DNA of 64,000 bases. Source: CAYPKG01 sp964411275 (lineage in GTDB: Bacteria; Bacillota; Clostridia; Christensenellales; CAG-138). The stretch is taken from NCBI GenBank assembly GCA_964411275.1, contig CAYPKG010000002.1, positions 1-64,000 on the forward strand. Direction: 5' to 3'. The position numbers and the translations under genes are program-made. Every line of letters begins with the position of its first letter. Positions within the stretch are counted from its first letter, which is position 1. Shown here one piece after another: positions 15,131 to 24,045 of the stretch. A model generated the notes under the pieces. The model was not told where the DNA came from. It made no database searches and saw only the letters and a program-made list of their open reading frames with translations.

Positions 15131-15201
15131 CCTAAAAGTAATAATAGTTATAAAAGTTATACTTGTAATACTATTATAACCAAAGGAGAGGAAAAAGGCA
15201 A
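15131..15201 (-). promoter_or_regulatory. promoter and probable AbrB-type operator
   Basis: On the minus strand TTGCCT (15201-15196), 17-base spacer, TATAAT (15178-15173). Downstream on the same strand TAATAGT and ACTATTA form an inverted repeat (about 15131-15176), which overlaps the -10 box and the start of transcription. AbrB-like tetramers often bind such AT-rich repeats; binding is inferred. Confidence 0.55.
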
Positions 15202-15296
15202 GCCGAAAAATGAAAGCGGTTTGCGCCGCCATCCACCGCGGGTTTAAAAACAGGGAGGATTGACTACGGGGAGGAGATTACGGCGGTATTGGGGGT

Positions 15297-15325
15297 TTGA
15301 CAGGCGGGGTGCGGGGGTATATAAT
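15297..15325 (+). promoter_or_regulatory. consensus promoter of the thrS T-box transcript
   Basis: TTGACA (15297-15302), 17-base spacer, TATAAT (15320-15325). Perfect sigma-A hexamers and spacing. Confidence 0.8.
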
Positions 15326-15329
15326 ACCT

Positions 15330-15560
15330 ACAGCATGGGAAGAAGCGGGACAAAGTACCATCCAATTGCACCCGGGAAAAGAGAGGCGCGCCACGGCTGA
15401 AAGCGTGCTCGCGGGGGCGGATGGGAACAACCAACCTGCGGACCATGCCGCATGGCTGCGATACAGGCCGACGAAGTGGCATGGGTTTTCCATGCAAAGA
15501 GGGTGGAACCACGGTAGATTGCCGTCCCTTGCAGTGGATGCAAGGGGCGTTTTTTTATCA
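15330..15560 (+). ncRNA. T-box leader controlling thrS, probably threonine (ACC) specific
   Basis: The T-box core GGGTGGAACCACGG is at about 15501-15514. A candidate threonine specifier ACC (15430-15432) followed by A lies in the 3' side of stem I. The terminator stem is 15523-15533 with 15539-15549 (11 bp with one wobble) and is followed by seven T residues. Uncharged tRNA-Thr should stabilise the antiterminator and switch thrS on. With its promoter the leader fills most of the 467-base stretch between the AbrB-type gene and thrS; the rest shows nothing else. Confidence 0.9.
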
Positions 15561-15591
15561 AAAATACGAAAGCGGATAATAGGAGGACACG

Positions 15592-17498
15592 ATGAATATT
15601 ACATTTCCCGACGGAGGAATACGCGCCTATGACGATGGCATAACCCCCCTTGCCATTGCTCAAAGCATTAGCCCCCGCCTTGCGAAAAGCACGCTGCTTT
15701 GCCGTGTGGACGGAGAGCGGGCGGATGCGTTTATGCCCCTCACCGGCGACCACAGCATCGAGTTTTTGAACTGGGAAGACCCGGACGCCCGCTGGGGCTA
15801 CCGGCATACCGCAAGCCATGTGCTGGCCCAGGCGGTGAAGCGCCTGTATCCTGACGCGGTGCTGGCCATCGGCCCGGCCATCGAAAATGGCTTTTATTAC
15901 GATTTTGACAAGGAAACCCCCTTTACACCGGACGACCTTGCGGCCATCGAAAAGGAGATGGAAAAAATCCAAAAGGAAAACCTCCCCCTGTCCAGGTTTG
16001 AGATGCCCCGGGCGGAGGCCATCGCCTACATGAAGGAGCAGAACGAGCCCTATAAGGTGGAGCTCATCGAGGATCTGCCGGAGGACTCCATCATAAGCTT
16101 TTACAAGCAGGGCGACTTTGTTGACCTGTGCGCGGGCCCTCACGTGCAATCAACGGGTAAGGTGAAGAACTGCAAGCTTTTGAGCGTGGCGGGGGCATAC
16201 TGGCGGGGCAGCGAAAAGAACAAGATGCTTCAGCGCATTTACGGCACGGCCTTTGAAAAAAAAGCCGATCTCGACGACTACCTGTTCCGAATGGAGGAGG
16301 CGAAAAAGCGTGATCATAGGCGCCTGGGCCGGGAGCTTGACCTTTTTGACATCCATGACGAGGGGCCGGGCTTCCCGTTCTTCTACCCCAACGGCATGAT
16401 ATTGCGCAACCAGCTGGAGAATTTCTGGCGGGAGCAGCATGAAATGCGGGGCTACAAGGAGATCAAAACCCCCATCATACTCAATCGGGATTTGTGGATA
16501 CAGTCCGGCCACTGGGATCATTACCAGAACAACATGTACTTTACCAAGATCGACGATATGGATTACGCCGTGAAACCCATGAACTGCCCCGGCTCCATTC
16601 TGGCGTTCAAGCGGAAAAAGTACTCCTACCGCGACCTGCCGGAGCGGCTGGGGGAACTGGGCCTTGTCCACCGGCACGAGCTGTCCGGCGCGCTGCACGG
16701 GCTGATGCGGGTGCGCTGCTTTACCCAGGATGACGCCCATATTTTCATGACGCCGGAGCAGATCAAGACGGAAATCCTGGGCGTCATCGACAAGTTCCAG
16801 TGTTTTTATGGCACATTCGGCTTCAAATACTCGGTAGAGCTGTCCACCCGGCCNNNNNNNNNNGCATGGGCAGCGATGAGCAATGGAATTTGGCAACGGA
16901 CGCTTTGGAAGAGGCATTGAAGGCGGCGGAGCTTCCCTTTGTCGTCAACGAGGGCGACGGCGCGTTCTACGGCCCGAAGATCGACTTCCACCTGGAGGAC
17001 GCCATCGGGCGTACCTGGCAGTGCGGCACGATCCAGCTGGACTTCCAGATGCCGGAGCGCTTTGACATTTCCTATGTGGGCGCGGACGGGGAAAAGCACC
17101 GCCCGGTTATGATCCACACCGTGGTTTTCGGCTCGATCGAGCGGTTTATCGGCATACTCACGGAGCATTGTGCGGGCGCGTTCCCCACCTGGGTGGCCCC
17201 TCAGCAGGTTCGGGTGCTGACAATCACCAGCCGTAGCGACGAAAAGGCGGAGGAAATCAGGGATGCTCTGAAGGCCGCCGGAATTCGGGCGGACGCGGAT
17301 TTGAGAAACGAGAAGATCGGATTTAAGATCAGAGAGGCGCAGATGATGAAGGTGCCTTATATGCTGGTCATCGGCGACAAGGAAATTGAAAACGGCGTGG
17401 TGGCCGTCCGTTCCCGCAAGGGGGGGGACATGGGCGCCATGACGCTCTCCGCATTCCTCGCGCTTATCAACGAGGAAATTCGCGAAAAGCGCAATTAA
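15592..17498 (+). CDS. thrS: threonine--tRNA ligase, interrupted by an assembly gap
   Basis: Class II ThrRS with TGS domain (residues 1-60), editing domain with the zinc/editing motif HTASHVLAQA and a later CAGPH, catalytic core with FFYPNG, MNCPGS and VRCFTQDDAHIF, and a C-terminal anticodon domain (about 530-630). A run of ten N (16854-16863) interrupts the coding sequence after STRP, and the rest continues in another frame from MGSDEQW. Relatives have exactly three residues between P and the residue before GSD, which needs eight bases here, so the frame break comes from a placeholder gap length, not a mutation. Without the gap artefact the protein would be about 634 residues, normal for the family. 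Confidence 0.93.
16854..16863. other. assembly gap of ten N
   Basis: The only ambiguous bases in the window. It falls in the ThrRS catalytic core and breaks the frame. Confidence 0.99.
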
Positions 17499-17502
17499 AG
17501 CC

Positions 17503-18036
17503 ATGAAACTGCTGTTGCATTGCTGTTGCGGCCCGTGCAGCGCCGGCTGTGTGGACATGCTGCGCCAGGAGGGAATTGAGCCCGTGGGGTATTGGAATAA
17601 CCCCAACATCCACCCATTTACCGAGTATCGCGCCCGGCGCGAGGGCATGCGGGCCTTCGCCGCCGGGGCGAAGATGGCGCTGGTGGAGGAGGGGGCCTAT
17701 GGCCTGCGCCCATTTCTTGCGGCGGTGGGCGGGGACTTTGATGGCCGGTGCCGGGTTTGCTATGCGCTGCGGTTTGAAGCCGCCGCCCGGTACGCGAAGG
17801 AAAATGGCTTTGACGCGTTTACCTCCACGCTGTTGGTCAGCCCCTATCAAAACAACGAGCTGATGCGAGAGGTTGCAGAGAAGATGGGGGAGCGGTTTGG
17901 CATCGCTTTTCTAAATCGGGATTTTCGCCCCCGGTTCAGGGAGGGGCAGCAAATGGCCCGGGAAATGGGCCTGTATATGCAGAAATATTGCGGCTGCGTT
18001 TTCAGCGAAGAGGATCGGTATGCTAAGAAAAGGTGA
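17503..18036 (+). CDS. queH: epoxyqueuosine reductase QueH
   Basis: A 177-residue protein with HCCCGPC at residues 6-12, CRVCYALR in the middle and a C-terminal KYCGC, the cysteine pairs that bind the Fe-S cluster and metal in QueH (formerly DUF208). QueH does the last step of queuosine synthesis, reducing epoxyqueuosine in tRNA. It starts 4 bases after thrS and is probably co-transcribed with it. The window also encodes a QueT-like preQ1 transporter, so the cell likely salvages queuosine precursors. Confidence 0.9.
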   Translation: MKLLLHCCCGPCSAGCVDMLRQEGIEPVGYWNNPNIHPFTEYRARREGMRAFAAGAKMALVEEGAYGLRPFLAAVGGDFDGRCRVCYALRFEAAARYAKENGFDAFTSTLLVSPYQNNELMREVAEKMGERFGIAFLNRDFRPRFREGQQMAREMGLYMQKYCGCVFSEEDRYAKKR

Positions 18037-18095
18037 ACGGCATACATGCCAATCGCCAGCCCGAAGGTTTTGGGGTGCAAAAAAGAGGTGTTTGA

Positions 18096-18800
18096 TTGAA
18101 TACATTGCGCTTTGCGCTTAAAAAAGTCATCCCGCTGATATTCTCCTATGTGTTTGTGGGGCTGGCCTTCGGCATGATCGCGCACCAGCAGGGGCTTAGC
18201 GTGCTGTGAGTGGGACTGTGCTCGGCGTTTGTGTACGCGGGCTCCATGCAGATCGTGATGCTGTCGTTGATGAGCGCTGGGGTGCCTTTGTACATGCTGG
18301 CGGTGACCACGTTTTTTGTCAACGCCCGGCACCTTTTTTATGGCCTGGGCTTTATCGAAAAATTTAAGAAAATGGGCTGGAAATACCCCTATATGGCCCT
18401 GACGATGACGGACGAGACATTTTCGGTATTCTGCACGCTCCAATGCCCCGAGGGGGTGGAGGAGAGCAAGGCCTACTTTTACATCGCGGTGATCTGTCAT
18501 ATGCTCTGGATCGTCAGCACCGTGCTGGGCGCGGTGATCGGCGAGGTGCTGCCATTCGATATTTCTGGAATTGAGTTTTCCGCTACGGCGTTTTTTATCA
18601 CCGTCTGCGTGGATCAATGGATGAAATTCCCATCGCGGCTGCCCGCCATCATCGGCGTTTCCAGTGCGTTTCTATTTTATCTTTTGCTGGGGCCGGACAA
18701 CTTCCTCCTGCCCGCCATGTCGGTTAGCCTGATTGTCTTGATGGTGCTTCGGGACAGGGTGACGCTGAAAATGCGAAAGGAGGACGAGGCACATGTATGA
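18096..18800 (+). pseudogene. azlC: azlC-like branched-chain amino acid exporter subunit with an in-frame TGA
   Basis: The frame from TTG 18096 (ribosome site AGAGGTG at 18084-18090) to 18800 encodes an AzlC-family membrane protein of normal length, about 234 residues. It is broken by TGA at 18207-18209, between LSVL and VGLCSAFVYAGSMQ. Relatives usually have tryptophan at this spot, so a TGG-to-TGA change or a sequencing error is most likely. A shorter product starting at GTG 18210 would lack the first membrane segment. AzlC forms the large subunit of the AzlCD exporter. The downstream azlD is intact and overlaps by 8 bases. Confidence 0.75.
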
Positions 18801-19119
18801 CAATGCCATGATATATTGGGCTATCGCCGTAGGAACAATGACGGCTTTGCTCACAAGGGGCCTTCCATACCTGCTGTTTGGCGGGAAAAAGGCGCTGCCG
18901 CCCATCGTAAAATACCTTGGAAACGTGCTGCCTCCCGCCATTATGATCATACTGGTGGTATATTGCCTTCGGGGGATCGATTTTCAGGCGTTTCCCTTCG
19001 GTCTTGCAGAGATCGCCAGCGCCGTTGTGATCATAGTGATGCAGGTATGGCGAAAGAACACGTTTTTGAGCATTGGCGTTGGCACTGCGCTGTATATGAT
19101 ATTGATCCGCACGCTATAG
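18793..19119 (+). CDS. azlD: AzlD-family branched-chain amino acid transport subunit
   Basis: A 108-residue protein with about four hydrophobic segments and an early TRGLPYLLFGGKKALPP stretch (about residues 19-35), typical of AzlD. It is the small partner of AzlC in exporting branched-chain amino acids or analogues. It overlaps the azlC end by 8 bases, with AAAGGAGGA upstream. If azlC is really inactive, this gene has lost its partner. Confidence 0.88.
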   Translation: MYDNAMIYWAIAVGTMTALLTRGLPYLLFGGKKALPPIVKYLGNVLPPAIMIILVVYCLRGIDFQAFPFGLAEIASAVVIIVMQVWRKNTFLSIGVGTALYMILIRTL

Positions 19120-19215
19120 GATCGTTCCACCCATGGAATAGGAGAATGCATATCCCTAATAAAGAAGAGATACCTGCCTCGCACTTTCGCTTGGGCTGGA
19201 TGCCTGCCCGGGCGC

Positions 19216-19251
19216 TGTGGTAAAAATAATTGCCCGGGGCCTTATTTTTGT
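19216..19251 (+). terminator. possible terminator after azlD
   Basis: CCCGGGC/GCCCGGG inverted repeats and an outer AAAAATAA/TTATTTTT pairing end in TTATTTTTG. Two folds compete; the call is moderate. Confidence 0.45.
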
Positions 19252-19283
19252 TGAATTTTCTATGGAAACCCACTCATTCCCAT

Positions 19284-19291
19284 GCTATACT
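19284..19291 (+). promoter_or_regulatory. extended -10 promoter of pnp
   Basis: TGCTATACT is an extended -10 element (TG, one base, TATACT at 19286-19291), 47 bases ahead of the start codon. The -35 region (TGGAAA at 19263-19268) is weak. Confidence 0.45.
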
Positions 19292-19338
19292 AGGTTGGAA
19301 TGGATAAAAATAAGGATAGCAAACAAAGGAGAAAATAA

Positions 19339-21438
19339 GTGGAACGTACATTTGAAATGATGCTGGGCGATCGCAAGCTGATCGTCGAAACCGGCAAATA
19401 CGCGGAGCAGGCGGGTGGATCATGCCTGTTGCGCTGCGGGGATACCGCGGTGCTTGCCTGCGCCACCGTTTCCAAATCCGCCCGTGACGGCGTGGATTTC
19501 CTGCCCCTTTCGGTGGATTTTGAAGAAAAAATGTATGCCGTGGGCAAGATCCCCGGCGGATTTATTAAGCGCGAGGGCCGCCCCACGGAAAAGGCGATAT
19601 TGACCTCCCGCCTGATCGACAGGCCGCTTCGGCCGTTGTTCCCCAAGGGGTTTTATAACGACGTGCAGGTGATCGTGACGGTATTGTCCGTTGAGCAGGA
19701 CGTTGCTCCCGACGTGCTGGGAATGATCGGCTCCTCCATTGCGCTTTCAATCAGCGACGCACCGTTTATGGGGCCCACCGGCTCCGTCAGCGTTGGCATG
19801 ATCGGCGACAAATACATTCTCAATCCCGATTGCATGGAGCGGGAGGAAAGCCGCATGCAGCTCACGGTTGCGGGCACCAAAGACGCGGTTATGATGGTGG
19901 AAGCAGGGGCCAACGAGGTTTCTGAGAAGGAAATGCTTCACGCGATCCTGTTCGCCCATGAGCATATCAAAAAAGTTGTAGAATTTATTGAGGAAATTAC
20001 CGCTGAAGTCGGCAAGCCCAAGCGGGAGATCGTCATCGCGAAGCCCGACGAGACTCTGGCCGAAAAGGTGCGCGCTTATGCCTTTGACAAGGTGGTATGG
20101 AGCCTTGACACGTTTGATCGCAAAGAGCGGGAAACCCGCAACCAGCAGGTCAAGGATGAGACGATCGCCGCATTTGCGGAGGAATATCCCGATGGCGCCA
20201 AGGATATCGACGCTGTACTCTATTCGATTACAAAAGAGATCATCCGGGATAAGATCATCAATAAGGGCATCCGCCCCGATGGCCGTTCCCATGACCAAAT
20301 CCGCACCATCTGGAGCGAGGTTGGCATCCTGCCCAGGGTTCATGGCTCCGGCGTGTTCACCCGCGGGCAGACCCAGGTCATGACAATCGCCACCCTGGGC
20401 ACAATGGGCGAGTCCCAGATGCTGGACGGCATCGGCTTGGAAGAAGAAAAGCGGTACATGCACCAGTACAATATGCCCCCCTACAGCGTGGGCGAAACCC
20501 GCATGATGCGCGGCCCCGGCCGCCGCGAGGTGGGCCATGGTGCGCTTGCGGAGCGGGCGCTGTTGCCCATGCTTCCCAGCGAGGAGGAGTTCCCATACTG
20601 CATGCGCCTTGTGTCCGAGGTCATCAGCTCCAACGGCAGCACGTCCCAGGCCTCGATTTGCGCCAGTACCCTGGCGCTGATGGACGCGGGCGTGCCCCTG
20701 AAAAAGCCTGTGGCAGGGGTTGCCATGGGGCTTATCAAGGACGATGCCAATGGCAACATCGCCATCATGACGGACATCCAGGGTCTTGAGGATTTCTTGG
20801 GCGACATGGACTTCAAGGTGGCCGGCACCAAGGAGGGCATCACCGCCATCCAGATGGACATCAAGATCAAGGGCATCGATGAAGAAATCCTTACCCGGGC
20901 GCTGGAGCAGGCGCGCAAAGGCCGTTTGTTCATCCTGGACAAAATGCTTGAGACCATCAGCGTTCCCAGGGCGGAGCTGTCCGAGTTCGCGCCCCGGATC
21001 ATTTCCTTCAATATCCATCCCGATAAGATCCGCCTTGTGATCGGCACCGGCGGCAAGACAATCAACCAGATCATCGCCGATACCGGCGTGAAGATCGATA
21101 TCGAGGACGATGGCCGGGTGTTTATCGCGTCGCCTGACGCGGCGGCCGCCGACAAGGCGAAGAAGATCATCGACGGCATCGTGAAAGACATCGAAGTGGG
21201 CGACGTGTTCCTGGGCAAGGTGGTTCGCATCATGCCCTTCGGCGCGTTTGTCAACCTGACCCCCGGCAAGGATGGACTTGTGCACATTTCCAAGCTGTCC
21301 AATAAGCGGGTCGAGAAGGTGGAGGATGTGGTGAACATCGGGGATGAAATCCTGGTGCGGGTGGTGGAGATCGACAAGATGGGCAAGATCAACCTGACCC
21401 GCAAAGGACTCCTGCCCGAGGATCAAAATAACGGATAA
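19339..21438 (+). CDS. pnp: polyribonucleotide nucleotidyltransferase (PNPase)
   Basis: A 699-residue enzyme for phosphate-dependent 3'-to-5' RNA decay. It has two RNase PH domains (about residues 10-210 and 310-545), a helical linker, a KH domain (about 555-610, with IGTGGKTINQI) and an S1 domain (about 622-692, GDVFLGKVVRIMPFGAFVNL). The GTG start follows AAAGGAG at 8 bases. Length is normal. It begins the conserved Firmicutes order pnp, deacetylase-like, M16 peptidase. Confidence 0.96.
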   Translation: MERTFEMMLGDRKLIVETGKYAEQAGGSCLLRCGDTAVLACATVSKSARDGVDFLPLSVDFEEKMYAVGKIPGGFIKREGRPTEKAILTSRLIDRPLRPLFPKGFYNDVQVIVTVLSVEQDVAPDVLGMIGSSIALSISDAPFMGPTGSVSVGMIGDKYILNPDCMEREESRMQLTVAGTKDAVMMVEAGANEVSEKEMLHAILFAHEHIKKVVEFIEEITAEVGKPKREIVIAKPDETLAEKVRAYAFDKVVWSLDTFDRKERETRNQQVKDETIAAFAEEYPDGAKDIDAVLYSITKEIIRDKIINKGIRPDGRSHDQIRTIWSEVGILPRVHGSGVFTRGQTQVMTIATLGTMGESQMLDGIGLEEEKRYMHQYNMPPYSVGETRMMRGPGRREVGHGALAERALLPMLPSEEEFPYCMRLVSEVISSNGSTSQASICASTLALMDAGVPLKKPVAGVAMGLIKDDANGNIAIMTDIQGLEDFLGDMDFKVAGTKEGITAIQMDIKIKGIDEEILTRALEQARKGRLFILDKMLETISVPRAELSEFAPRIISFNIHPDKIRLVIGTGGKTINQIIADTGVKIDIEDDGRVFIASPDAAAADKAKKIIDGIVKDIEVGDVFLGKVVRIMPFGAFVNLTPGKDGLVHISKLSNKRVEKVEDVVNIGDEILVRVVEIDKMGKINLTRKGLLPEDQNNG

Positions 21439-21476
21439 GGGTTTTGGGCCTGTCCCGGCAATCTAGGGCGAGAGGG

Positions 21477-21513
21477 AAAGACAAAAAACGCTGCAAAGCA
21501 GCGGCGGTCTTTT
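21477..21513 (-). terminator. hairpin with a U-tract on the minus strand, downstream of pnp
   Basis: CGCTGC/GCAGCG with a 3-base loop (21487-21501) is framed by AAAGAC/GTCTTT. Only on the minus strand is the stem followed by six T residues; the plus-strand tail is GCGGTCTTTTG. It might end pnp weakly or stop antisense transcription. Confidence 0.4.
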
Positions 21514-21623
21514 GATCGCAAAGGAGGGAGGTTTTTCGCCTCTCTCCTTGTCCATATTTGGCGCATCTTGGCAACCTGTCCGGCATATGCTGATACTAGC
21601 GACACCGGATGGGGGGAACGAAT

Positions 21624-22316
21624 ATGCGCGGATGGGTGACGGGGCGGGGGAAATTACTGGTAAACACGCTGCTTGCGCTTTTGATGGGCGCACTATACCT
21701 GTTTACAGCCACGCCGGTGGCCCAAAGCGCCATGAGTGAACTTCACGGAAGCCCCGTTTACCGCGGCCATAAAGAGGACGGCGTAGCGCTGGCGTGCGCG
21801 GTGAGTTGGAATGCGAAAAGCCTCTCCACATTGCTGGACGAACTCAAGGCCAAGGGGATCACAATCACGTTTTTTGTAAGCGGCGATTGGTCCAAAGAGA
21901 ACGGGGAATTGTTGGGCCGCATGGTCCGCGACGGGCATGAACTGGGGGTCATGGGCATGAATCCCCTTGAGGATGGGGATGCGGACTGGGTTGAGGAAGA
22001 TGTAATCGCTGCAATTGAGGCTGTCAACGCCAGCAGCGGCGTGCGTCCGTCTTTATATTATTCCGGTGGGCGCAGCGTGCAGCCCTCGGGAAAAGCGGCA
22101 GCCCGGCTGGGCATATTGCAGGTGCTGTGCACGGTGGATTTATTGAGCGCCCGGGGAAATGCGCAGGATATGCTTACCCGTGCATTGGAGAAGCCGTTTG
22201 AAGGCAGTATAATATTAATGCAACCCACCGCGGAGGCGGTTCGCGCCCTGCCCGCGTGCATGGAGGGCCTTGCGAATAAGGGATATGCCATCACTACGGT
22301 GAGCGGTGTGCTATAA
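21624..22316 (+). CDS. degenerate polysaccharide-deacetylase (NodB-fold) protein, YlxY position
   Basis: A 230-residue protein with an N-terminal membrane or signal segment (about residues 10-30) and a NodB-like fold. The catalytic motifs have decayed: the TFDDG site reads LACAVSWN, and the metal His pair normally in H(S/T)xxH is missing, with only GHELGVMGMNP left. It is probably catalytically dead. Gene order pnp, this gene, M16 peptidase copies the pnpA-ylxY-mlpA order of Bacillus. The ATG 21624 is preceded by GGGGGG; an ATG 15 bases upstream lacks a ribosome site. Confidence 0.75.
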   Translation: MRGWVTGRGKLLVNTLLALLMGALYLFTATPVAQSAMSELHGSPVYRGHKEDGVALACAVSWNAKSLSTLLDELKAKGITITFFVSGDWSKENGELLGRMVRDGHELGVMGMNPLEDGDADWVEEDVIAAIEAVNASSGVRPSLYYSGGRSVQPSGKAAARLGILQVLCTVDLLSARGNAQDMLTRALEKPFEGSIILMQPTAEAVRALPACMEGLANKGYAITTVSGVL

Positions 22317-22339
22317 ACAAAGGATAAAGGTACAATGCT

Positions 22340-23608
22340 ATGATTATGATGGAAACACTAAAAAATGGGATCCGGGTGATCGGCGAGAAGATGCCGCATA
22401 TACGTTCCTGCGCCGTAGGCGTTTGGATTGGGACAGGCTCCGTGCGCGAGCTTGCGGGGGAGGGAGGCGCGTCCCATTTTATTGAGCATATGCTTTTTAA
22501 GGGTACGGAGCACCGCAGCGCCAAGGACATCGCCGCGCAAATGGACGGCATTGGCGGCAACATCAATGCCTTCACGTCCAAGGAATGCACCTGCTTTTAT
22601 GCCAAGGTGCTGGACGAGCATCTCCCAAAGGCGGTAGAAATTTTATCGGATATCCTGCGCTTTTCCGTCTTTGATCCGGCGGAGATTGAAAAGGAAAAGG
22701 GGGTTGTGTGCGAGGAAATCCTCATGGTGGAGGACAGTCCTGAGGATATCGCCCATGAAAATTTGTCCGCCCTGTTTTATGAGGGCGACCCCCTGGCAAA
22801 GCCTATTCTTGGCACCAAGGAAAGCGTCATGGCCTTTACCCGGGAGGGGTTGCTCTCCTATATGGGACGCCATTATATGCCGGATAACATCGTAATCGCC
22901 CTGGCGGGGAACCTGCCGGAGCATGATGCGCTCTTAGCGCTCCTGGAGCGGTATTTCTCAGGCTATGGCAGCGGCGGGAAGAGGGAACCCAAATTAATCA
23001 ACAAGCCGGCGGGCGGGCGCAGGTTCCAGTCCATCAAAAAAGATATTGAGCAGATTCACATCTGCATGGGCCTGCCGGGGGTATCCTTGGACGCACAGGC
23101 GCAGTATCCGCTGTTCGTCCTGTCAAACGCCCTGGGCGGCTCCATGAGCTCCCGGCTGTTTCAGAAGATCAGAGAGCAGCGGGGCCTGGCGTATTCCATC
23201 TACTCGTATCCCTCCTGTTACGGCAGCACCGGATATTTCGCTTTGTACGCCGGTACCGGGGACAAGCAGGCAACCGAGGTGGTCAAACTCATCCTGGAAG
23301 AGCTTCATGACCTGAAAACAAAAGGCGTCATGGAGGAGGAATTTATCCGCGGCCGGGATCAGCTCAAGGGCAGCTACCTGCTGGCGCAAGAGGGCTCGTC
23401 CAGCCGGATGAGCGCGCTGGGCAAGGCGCAGCTGCTCTTAGGAAAGCTGTACAGCGAGGAGGAGACCGTCGCCCGCATCGAGGCGGTGACAATGGAGGAC
23501 GTAAACGCCATCATGCAAACCACGCTGGATATCGATAAGCTTTCTACGGTGATCGTGGGCCGGGTGGACAAGCAGGAGCAGGCAATTGCGGCACTGTTAA
23601 ACGAATAG
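22340..23608 (+). CDS. M16-family zinc metallopeptidase, MlpA-like
   Basis: A 422-residue peptidase with the inverted zinc motif HFIEH (about residues 46-50) and the distal glutamate region about 76 residues later (KGVVCEEI). A second, inactive half (about residues 210-415) contains RGLAYSIYSYPSCY, typical of processing-peptidase-like M16 proteins. It probably cleaves peptides in the cytosol. It follows the pnp-ylxY order known in Bacillus as mlpA (ymxG). Two further ATGs lie within four codons of the start, so the exact start is slightly uncertain. Confidence 0.9.
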   Translation: MIMMETLKNGIRVIGEKMPHIRSCAVGVWIGTGSVRELAGEGGASHFIEHMLFKGTEHRSAKDIAAQMDGIGGNINAFTSKECTCFYAKVLDEHLPKAVEILSDILRFSVFDPAEIEKEKGVVCEEILMVEDSPEDIAHENLSALFYEGDPLAKPILGTKESVMAFTREGLLSYMGRHYMPDNIVIALAGNLPEHDALLALLERYFSGYGSGGKREPKLINKPAGGRRFQSIKKDIEQIHICMGLPGVSLDAQAQYPLFVLSNALGGSMSSRLFQKIREQRGLAYSIYSYPSCYGSTGYFALYAGTGDKQATEVVKLILEELHDLKTKGVMEEEFIRGRDQLKGSYLLAQEGSSSRMSALGKAQLLLGKLYSEEETVARIEAVTMEDVNAIMQTTLDIDKLSTVIVGRVDKQEQAIAALLNE

Positions 23609-23634
23609 GAACAGGATGGAGGGGGGGAGAGCAT

Positions 23635-24006
23635 ATGGACAAGCTGGAGGTTATATTCAACCTGCAAAAGCAGCTGGATGACGATATCGCGGCCCGCCGG
23701 GGCCTTACCTATACCCGTGAGGAGTGGATACAAAAGGACGTGTTGGCCATAATGGCCGAGCTTTCGGAACTGCTAAACGAAGTGAACTTCAAATGGTGGA
23801 AAAACCCGAAGCCTGTGGACGAAGGCGCCCTCAAGGAAGAGATTGTGGACGTGCTGCATTTCTTTATCAGCATGTGCATCCGCGCAGGCATGGACGCGGA
23901 GGAATTGTTCCGCCTGTATACCGACAAAAACAAAGAAAACTTTGACAGGCAATATGGACGGTCGCAAAAAAAAGGTTACGCACTGGAAGAAGCGCGCGAA
24001 ATATGA
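23635..24006 (+). CDS. dUTPase_2/MazG-like all-alpha nucleotide pyrophosphatase
   Basis: A 123-residue helical protein with the metal-binding pattern ExxE (AELSELLNE) and a later ExxD (KEEIVDVLHFF), as in dimeric dUTPases and MazG-like enzymes. The HFFISMC and TREEWIQKD segments fit the dUTPase_2 group. It would hydrolyse dUTP or a related nucleotide to keep uracil out of DNA. GGAGGGGGG precedes the ATG. It is closely spaced after the M16 gene. Confidence 0.8.
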   Translation: MDKLEVIFNLQKQLDDDIAARRGLTYTREEWIQKDVLAIMAELSELLNEVNFKWWKNPKPVDEGALKEEIVDVLHFFISMCIRAGMDAEELFRLYTDKNKENFDRQYGRSQKKGYALEEAREI

Positions 24007-24045
24007 TATGATATCATGTAACCTTAGCCCACTGGGAGGTGCTTC

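Noticed and set aside
16800..16920. thrS as two separate genes or a true frameshift mutant.
   Set aside because: Both halves join to one normal ThrRS if the ten-N gap really stands for eight bases.
18207..18209. Selenocysteine at the in-frame TGA of azlC, given that selD is in the window.
   Set aside because: The position matches tryptophan in relatives, no convincing SECIS hairpin follows, AzlC proteins are not known selenoproteins, and this SelD sits in a cofactor (YqeB/YqeC) context.
19747..21426. A 559-codon open frame on the strand opposite pnp.
   Set aside because: It is a composition shadow of the GC-rich pnp codons, with no ribosome site or family resemblance.
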